NCBI GenBank assembly: GCA_033026295.1
Contig: CM065185.1
Coordinates: 7,130,001-7,194,000, forward strand
Length of the DNA: 64,000 bases
From: Channa striata
Taxonomy: Eukaryota; Chordata; Actinopteri; Anabantiformes; Channidae
Direction: 5' to 3'
Position 1 is the first letter of the stretch. Every line of letters starts with the position of its first letter. The translations under genes were made by a program, and so were the position numbers. This document shows, piece by piece, positions 52,201-61,200 of the stretch. The notes below the pieces were generated by a model. The model had not been told where the DNA came from, ran no database searches, and worked only from the letters and a program-made list of their open reading frames with translations.

Positions 52201-55200
52201 AACTAATAAAAATGCTCTTTATGCAGTTTACATTAATTATAAAAACACTTTCACACAAGATTCAAACAGAAAATGAAGTATTGTCTCTTTACATACAGCG
52301 TGGACATGAAATCTTGTGCAGATTGGTCACAATTACACAACCCAGTGCAACATATTGCCTCAGTACACATGGCAGAGTGTACATTTGCTAATACATAGAT
52401 TTAATAATCATTCAACAGATTTCCTAAGTATTTTCCCATGTGTTTGTTTTCAGAAAATGTATGTAGCAAGCCCCTATACAGATCCAGTGATTGCTCCAGA
52501 CTCAGACCCTCAGCCCCTAGACGCAGGTGATGGTCTGATCTGGGTGGTGGGACCTGTCCTGGCCGTGGTCTTCATCATCTGCATTGTCATCGCTATCCTC
52601 CTTTACAAAAAGTGAGTGGGATAAACCCCAATATTTTTGAATATCACTGTTACTTGATGAGAATTAAATCCGTTTAAAATGTCTTGCAGCTATATAGTTT
52701 TATTCTTAATAAGGTTCAGTAATTTCAGCTTGGCACAGTGCTTGTTTTAGGAGGTGTAAGTCAAACATGCAGTCAGACATTTGTGCATTTGCTAGGAATT
52801 TGCATTTTCAGTCGTGGAATCGATGTTCAGGTGAGTGTTTACAGCTACAGAACAGATTAATTACTACTGGCTCAAAGTAAATGACATCGACGCACAGTGT
52901 AGTTCACTGATGAAGGTCCGGTTTTTCTGTACAATAAGAAAAATCTAAACATCACATATTCCTTTTAGATTTCCGACTCCAGAGTCTCTGTCCATTCTGG
53001 TAGCAACTCCCGCAGATATTTTTTTTGTTGTTGTTGTACCAGAATTGTTTAATTTTCAGTTGTCCTCCCACAAATGCTCAAATTTCAAATTTGCTCCAAT
53101 TTAGAAGTTAGTTCTCCCCTCAGACATCTATCAAACAGACTGACCCTGCTGCAGGCCTGTGATATCTGCTGCAAGCCATCAAGCTTTTGAATACTAATGC
53201 AAAATATTGATTTCCCTCTCTAACAATCTGTCTGTTTCCTTCCTTTTCTTCCTTTAATTATTCCCTCCCTTGCTCCCATTTCACTGGAAACAGCAAGCCT
53301 GACAGGTAAGATTAAACCAATGTCAAGCTTCTTAGTTCATTTTAACCCACAGTAATTACATGATACTAAACTTGTACAAAACAGTAAAACAGCGTATCTG
53401 TTAATTCACTATTTACTCGAATCCACTAGCCCAGCTAATGATGTTTCAGTCTGGTTTTCTCGCCATGGTTGTTTGCATGTGTTAATTGCTCATTTGACTC
53501 ACTGGCATCTTAGCAGCAAACGCAAGGACTCTGAACCGGGAACCAAGAGCCTGTTGAGCAATGCGGAGATGATGGCCCATCACCCGACGGACCCTGTAGA
53601 GATGAGACGTATCAACTTCCAGACTCCCGGTATGAAGCATGTACCCACACAGGCATCCAGACACACAGCTTGTATTTGCATAATAAAGTATACTTCCGAT
53701 TGCTCATCATTTGATACTGAAATATTCATGCATCTAATTTTAACCCTGGTAAGATTATGCAGACAAGATTGTGGAAGAACTCCTCCGCATCACAACCAGC
53801 ATGTACCTGGCAGCTTCCTGTTGTTTCTGAGATCAAAATGGCGGCTGCCCAGGTAGTACTGTCAGTGCTTAGTCACGGCTGAGTCATAACGGTGTGACAA
53901 AATCGAATCATCTCCGCTCGCCCACATTCCACATGCCCTGCTAGAGATAGGACATTGGAACAGGCAGAAATTAAAGAAATTTCTGAGTGAAAACGATCAA
54001 AAGGTGTGTCATGGATTCACTGTGATAATTTGTAAAGGAATCCACTCTGTTCTCGCCAGCGTAAGTCAAACCCCACTGTGAAGTAGGATGTTGCCGCTCC
54101 CCACCTCCAACTGTGCGAGATCTAATAGCACAGCTGTTTTGGTTGTGGCACCAGGCCAATGATGTTCCTTTTTCACTTCCTCCATTCAATTAACGGCATC
54201 CAAAAACATACAACCTGAAGGGATTTTATCACTTCTCACTGTACTTTTATGGTTGTAGTTTATAGAAGGGTCATTGTGCCGCCACCTGCCAGGATATACT
54301 GTACAAAATCAAACTATTTCACATTTTATTTCATCCATAAATGATTGTCTGAAGAGTTTTTTTTTAATACTTTACATGTTCATGGGAAAGAAAATAAAGC
54401 CCACAGAATAAAGTGCTTGAGCTCTTCTTTCATTAGACAATTTTTTTCTCTCATGTGGCACCAACCTTGAAGCTCACCCACTTTCCTCCCCTGAGATTTG
54501 TGCTTTTCAGACGCTCAGTGGAGATGAAATTTGTTTCCAACAAAACCAGCTGATGCCATCTGAGGTCATTTTGGTCGAGACAGGAGCGTTTTGTCGTGAT
54601 TACCTGTGGGTGCTGCGGCACCAGGCTGTAGAAAAAAATAACTCTTGATATGAGCCCCAGTAATAGCAGCAGAACGGCTTAAATGCTTTTCCTAGTGCAT
54701 CGAAATGCATTACAATTCAAGAAACATTGAGAATGCTTTGTGACACCGGTGTTAAATGGATTGCGTTTATAGTGTACATACCAGTGTTACTTTGATTTAT
54801 TGTTGTAGCTATTTGCCTTTTGAATGGAAAATGGATCGCTATCTCTCCAGCTGTGCAAAGAAATGATGGTAGAAGGCATAGGTTGCTTCCTTTGTGTGTT
54901 TCTGTGTGTGTGTGTAGCCTTCCTAATTAGTGTTCTGTTTGTTTTCACCTGAATCTTTGCTCTTCTGATCACATAGAAAGCAATTTATCAAAGAAAAATC
55001 ATTTACAAACAAAAACAACTCGCCTCACTTTGTCCTCGCATATGGATCAAAATTGATTTTCTGCCTCAGCGTGCTCCTTGATAATATCTGATGTTCTCTG
55101 ACTGTATAATGCTTTTCGCATCTTTGCATATGAGTGATGTAATTTGGGTTATTCGGCCGTGTCCTGTGTCACCTCTGACCCCTTTGTTGTTACTCAGGAA

Positions 55201-58200
55201 TGATGAGCCATCCTCCCATCCCCATCAGCGAGCTGGCTGAGCACATAGAGCTGCTGAAAGCTAATGATAACCTGAGACTTTCCCAGGAATACGAGGTGAG
55301 AAATATGTTTGTTTTTTTTCATTCCATATGAATAGGCCGATCATCTCCTCATTGTTTAGAGATGTTAAGCTTGTTAAGCCTCCACATCATGGAGTAAATT
55401 GTATTTAACATTTGTCGTCTTCTGTATTTTCATGATTTATTCAATACTGCAGTTTATTGCTGTAACTTAGCTACATCACAGAGCACTCTCTGTCCATTAT
55501 CCTCAAATGCACCTCAGTCTGTTAATGTGCGTGTTTCTTCTCAGTCCATCGACCCTAGTCAGCAGTTCACCTGGGAGCATTCAAACCTGGAGGTCAACAA
55601 GCCCAAAAACCGCTACGCCAACGTCATAGCCTACGACCACACCAGAGTCATCCTGGCTCCCATCGAAGGTGAGGGTCAGCTGGGAAAAATAGGAGGTTGA
55701 AAGAGATGTTTAAGGATTGTAATGGGAGAGTCTTTGCGTTCAGGGGGGTGAACACAGAGGGGGGCGGATGAGAGGGAAGGAGGGCCGGGTGATGGATGAA
55801 ATCTGAAATTGCAAACAGTGCTCAAGACCGGCTGTGTGCAGTGGCATGAGACTGACAAACAGCACGGGTGCATTCAAGTGCAGCCAGCACTCCTTCAGAA
55901 CAAGAAGGGAGGCGAGTGGATTTGATCTGGAGCTCATGAATTTACACCGACAGAGTCTTGTTTGTTTGTTGTCGTCCACTAGTCATCCAGCAGCCGCCTG
56001 TTGGAAGCCGTGGCTGCCAGAAACAAACTGTTCATTAGGCTGTTTGGTGTCATACATGGAGGTTAATTTATTATGTCGCCGATTCCGATTGCAGTTTAGC
56101 AAGACCCCACCAAGTGTGTCATTCGCAGGTATCCTGGGGAGCGACTACATCAACGCCAACTACATTGACGGCTACAGAAAGCAGAATGCCTATATTGCTA
56201 CCCAGGGGCCATTGGCGGAGACGTTCGGGGACTTCTGGAGGATGGTGTGGGAGCAGCGAGCTGCCTCTATTGTCATGATGACACGCCTGGAGGAGAAGTC
56301 ACGGGTAAGAAACAAGTCCTACTGACTTACATTGAACATAATTAATATATATACTCAGTTTATCTGTAAATTAAAACTCTTGGTTCTGTTTGGTAAAAAA
56401 TAGCTGTAATTGAAAAGTGCTGTTGCTTTATTTAGATAAAGTGTGACCAGTACTGGCCGAGTCGCGGCACAGATACTTACGGGATGCTCCAGGTCACCCT
56501 GCTGGACACGATGGAGCTGGCCACTTTCTGCGTTCGTACCTTTTCCCTGCATAAGGTACATTATTTTACTACTCCCATGAATCACCTCTCTGCTCTTTCC
56601 TCTATTAAACTTACTAGTCACATTCACACAAACCCACTTTGATCTCTTGAGTTTACAGTTAAGAACGAGAAGCAGCTGCTGTAATCATGAATTTTTGCCC
56701 TTACAGAATTAGCTGCTCATGCGGACACTCGGAGGAGAATAGATTAGTCTGGGCTTCGTGAAGTGTTCAAATCAGGCCAGCCTCCCTGTGTCAGGCGCTG
56801 AGATTTGATCACTGTTGGAGGCAGAGCACTTTCTTATAGCACGGGGCTAATCTAGGACCGTCAGACTAGTGTGTCTCTGTGGCCTACTTACAAACACAGA
56901 AACTAGGGCAACTGTAGCATCCAAGTGTTGCACCACTTCTCTGAGTTTTTGTTGATGTGTTGTGAAACATCAATTTAAGAGATACGTCACGGAGTGGAGA
57001 AAAATGCACAAGAAATATTAAGAAATGTAGCTTGTAGTACTATTACTACTAGCATGTAGTAATATTTGGATGGAAATCAGATGGAATTTGGCAATAAATG
57101 TTTGTGTCTATTAGATTTATTTTATCCTCTTAAAGGAATTTATTGATCCTCTTTACTAAATTAAAATGTCCCTACTATGAGTTTGGTGGTAGAGCAGTTA
57201 GTGCTCCTGCCTTGCAGCTAAAAGTTCCCATGCTGGGATCCAGCTGTGTCCTTTCTGTGTGAAGTTTAAATGGATGGATAGATGGTAGATTCAATAAAGT
57301 AATAAAAATGAAACTCACGTGTACATTATCAGTGACAGTGAAGAGGTTTGTTCCCGCCTCTTTCGTGTTTCAGAGTGGCAGCAGTGAGCGGAGAGAAGTG
57401 CGGCAGTTCCAGTTTACAGCCTGGCCCGATCACGGTGTGCCAGAATATCCCACCCCCTTCCTAAACTTTCTCCGCAGGGTCAAAGCCTGTAACCCCCCTG
57501 ATGCTGGACCCATCATTGTGCACTGCAGGTACTGTCCACACGTTTATCTTAAAGCAATGCTTTGACACCTGAGAAAATATGGTTATTCACTTCTTGCTGA
57601 GACCTAGATGAGATACCACTCACAGAGCTTTATTGCTATAAATGAAACCAGAGCCAGGAGACAGCATATCTTGGCAAAATGACAGCAAACACAGGAAATA
57701 GCCACCAGCCAGCAGAAACACCAGGGAGTCGCTGTGTCCAACCAAGGATTAGGCTGTATCTGTGTTCACACACTCACTGCACCCAATATAATGGAGCAAC
57801 TATAAGAAGTGGGCAGTAAATTTGGATTTTAGACACCAATCAGTCAGTCAGCATCATTACTGAAGGGTTAGAGCTACAGCCAATTTCACCACCACAGTAT
57901 AAAATGTGATGCATGAATACATTACATTGTAGGATTGTTGACACTACAGTGATTGTGCAGTTTTTGTTTCTCAGGTAGATTTTTCAAATACAGCAGTAGA
58001 TTTCCATACAGTAAATTGTATGGAATTGATTACAGACAATAGGGATTGATTACAGACACAAAGCCAGGCTAAAATATGCATCTTCTGGCTCTAGCTTCTT
58101 ATTGTACGGAGATGAGAGATGTGTCAAACTATGCAGTTATCTTAAAGGCAAATAAGCGCATTACCAAAAATTATAAACTATTCTTTTTAATAAAAAGTAG

Positions 58201-61200
58201 TAAAATCCTCGGTACTCGTTAACTCAGCTTCTACTTGTTGTTCTCCTTCCTCCAGTGCCGGTGTTGGTCGCACCGGTTGCTTTATTGTTATCGATGCCAT
58301 GCTGGAGCGAATTCGCCACGAGCGCACTGTTGATATCTATGGCCACGTGACCCTGATGCGCTCACAGAGGAACTACATGGTGCAGACGGAGGACCAGTAC
58401 AGCTTCATCCACGAGGCGCTGCTGGAAGCCGTGGCCTGTGGGAACACTGAGGTGGCCGCCAGGAGTCTGTATTCCTACATGCAGAAACTGTCCAAGGTGG
58501 AGAGTGGAGAACATGTCACCGGCATGGAACTGGAGTTTAAAGTAAAGGAGATCGGTTTTGCTTTGCTGCACAGTTGAAGTTGAAGTTTAAAAGAAATGAA
58601 CTAAATATTAATCTGTCCACGTTCTCCTTCCTTCCAGCGGCTGGCCAATACCAAAGCCCACACGTCCCGGTTTGTCACAGCCAACCTGCCTTGCAATAAA
58701 TTTAAAAACCGACTGGTTAACATCATGCCCTACGAAACCACCCGTGTCTGCCTCCAGCCAATCCGAGGCCTGGAGGGCTCCGATTACATCAACGCCAGTT
58801 ACATAGACGGATACAGGTATATTTCTCCCCCACAAACACTAATGGGACCTGACCCCCTTGTTTACTTATGATGACGTGATGAGTGAATGGGTTGGATAGG
58901 TTTTCACCACAGTGCTCTCACCTGTCACCTTCTGTCAGATCTGTCATTACTGTATACACGTTCCCACTGTTTGTCTCGCTGCACGGCTCTGACGAGCTTC
59001 TGATGATTCAGGCATTCAGCGAGGTTGTGCACACGTTTTGACTGTTCCTCGTCTTGCCTGAAGCTTGACCCCCTTTCTAAGTCTGATGCTTGAATAAGAA
59101 ATAAGAAATAAGAAACAAGGAGAATAAAGGGAGGAAGGAAGGGGTTTTGTAATGTGTGTTTGTGTGTGTGTGTGTTTCTAGGCAACAGAGAGGCTACATT
59201 GCCACCCAGGGTCCACTGGCGGAGACTACAGAGGATTTCTGGAGAATGCTGTGGGAACATAACTCCACCATAGTGGTCATGCTCACTAAACTAAGAGAAA
59301 TGGGGCGGGTATGGACAAAACAAGTTATTCACTGCTCTTAGTAGAACTTTGTTTGTGCATAACTTCCTTGAACAAAACATCATCAATGTATTTTTTCAAT
59401 TCAATTCAGGAAAAGTGTCACCAGTACTGGCCCGCTGAGCGCTCAGCCAGGTACCAATACTTTGTGGTGGATCCCATGGCAGAGTACAACATGCCTCAGT
59501 ACATTCTTCGGGAGTTCAAAGTCACGGATGCCAGGGTGGGTTCATGGTGTCTGTCCAGTCCAACAGTGGTTCCTCTGTGGTGTGTTGTACTTAAACAGCA
59601 GTGTGACATCGCAACTCCTCAACATTCTCAATAAATCACTACTGTTGCAAACCGTGTCACATCGACCTGTGGTGTGTGTGGATTAGTGTACGTGGATGTG
59701 TGTAACACAGCAGGTTAGCACTATCGACAAGCATCCCTAGATTATCCATTCAACCATGTTGTCTTCAGATTACCAGATAGCTTGTGTGTGAATGTGTGTG
59801 TTTCCTCATGCACACATGTGCCAGTCATAGATAACACCTGTTAAGCCTGTCCTGCACTGACGCCACATCGACAGGATGCTGTATTGATCTCCATTAAAGG
59901 GGAGTCAGAAAGGCTGAGCAGAAGAGAAAAGATGTAATTGTCTATTGAGTTGCTGACAATAGTAGACGCAGTGACGTTCCGGCTTGATGTTAACCACAGC
60001 CACTGATCCAGGGTCACATAACAGCAATCATTAAGGGGTAAAAAAGGATATTGCCTGGCAGAGTCTCACTCCTCAGTCAATACAGCAAAAAGCTCTTTAA
60101 ATAGCGTGCACATAACTAATGACTACACACTTGAAAATAAACATCTTGATATGCAGTAAAAGGTATCAGATACATTCTCAGATCGGTCCAGCCGCAGGGC
60201 CTCTGCTGATATTTCTGTGGTGTTCTTCTCAACAACTTTGTGACTTCTTCAGGATGGCCAGTCGCGGACAGTCCGTCAGTTCCAGTTCACTGATTGGCCA
60301 GAGCAAGGCGTCCCCAAATCCGGGGAGGGCTTCATTGATTTCATCGGCCAAGTTCACAAAACCAAGGAGCAGTTTGGCCAGGATGGACCGATCACTGTTC
60401 ACTGCAGGTGAGAGCAGCTGGGTAACTTTTAATTGCACCACCACTAGGATTGTCAGTTGTGTCGTGAGAGCCCTGACACGTTGTAAAGTTTACTTTTTTT
60501 CCTCTGTTTGTAGTGCTGGCGTGGGGCGGACCGGTGTCTTCATCACTCTGAGTATTGTCCTGGAGAGGATGCGTTATGAAGGAGCAGTGGACATTTTCCA
60601 GACTGTCAAAATGCTGCGGACACAGAGGCCAGCCATGGTGCAGACTGAGGTAAACGCTGAGCAACACGATCGACTTACTGATGTAGTAATCAGAGAAATA
60701 GTGTGCTGGATAAAGTAATACTGCAAACAATTTAGTATAGCCGGTGTTACTCTCATCATTCATATTTTGCCTGTTGTAAACCCTTTGTTGTTTGATGCCC
60801 TTAAAATAGAAATATTTATAGAAGCTTTACCGATGTTACACAGATACAGTACAGAATCATCACAATAGTACAATGTTCACTTATTCAGCCTCAGTGAAAG
60901 AATACATGGAAAACACACAGAGAAGTGGGAGTAAAAGGAAGGAAAAAACATGCACTGTAGCACTGGAAAACAAAAGCACTCCCACTTATTTATTTGACCA
61001 TCTGTCTGTTTTATAAGCTGAGTGAACTCAGATTCAATCCTATTGAAAGAAATATACTGTTGTTATACAATCCTGGACATAATTATTGCTGTTTAAATTA
61101 AATCTTACCATGAGTTTATTAAAGTCTGGTCAAATTTAAAAAACATTTTTACCCTTGTAATAGATGTTATAACAAAGTCAGTTAGAAAAATAAAGGTTTT

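Noticed and set aside
55834..56325. 163-codon frame starting in the D1 intron
   Set aside because: Its first two thirds are intronic; only the part from 56129 is exon 28, as shown by the acceptor TTCGCAG and the D1 motif order.
60119..60718. A single long frame across the D2 WPE exon
   Set aside because: It reads exon 35 in a shifted frame and crosses the intron. The correct frame is fixed by exons 34 and 36.
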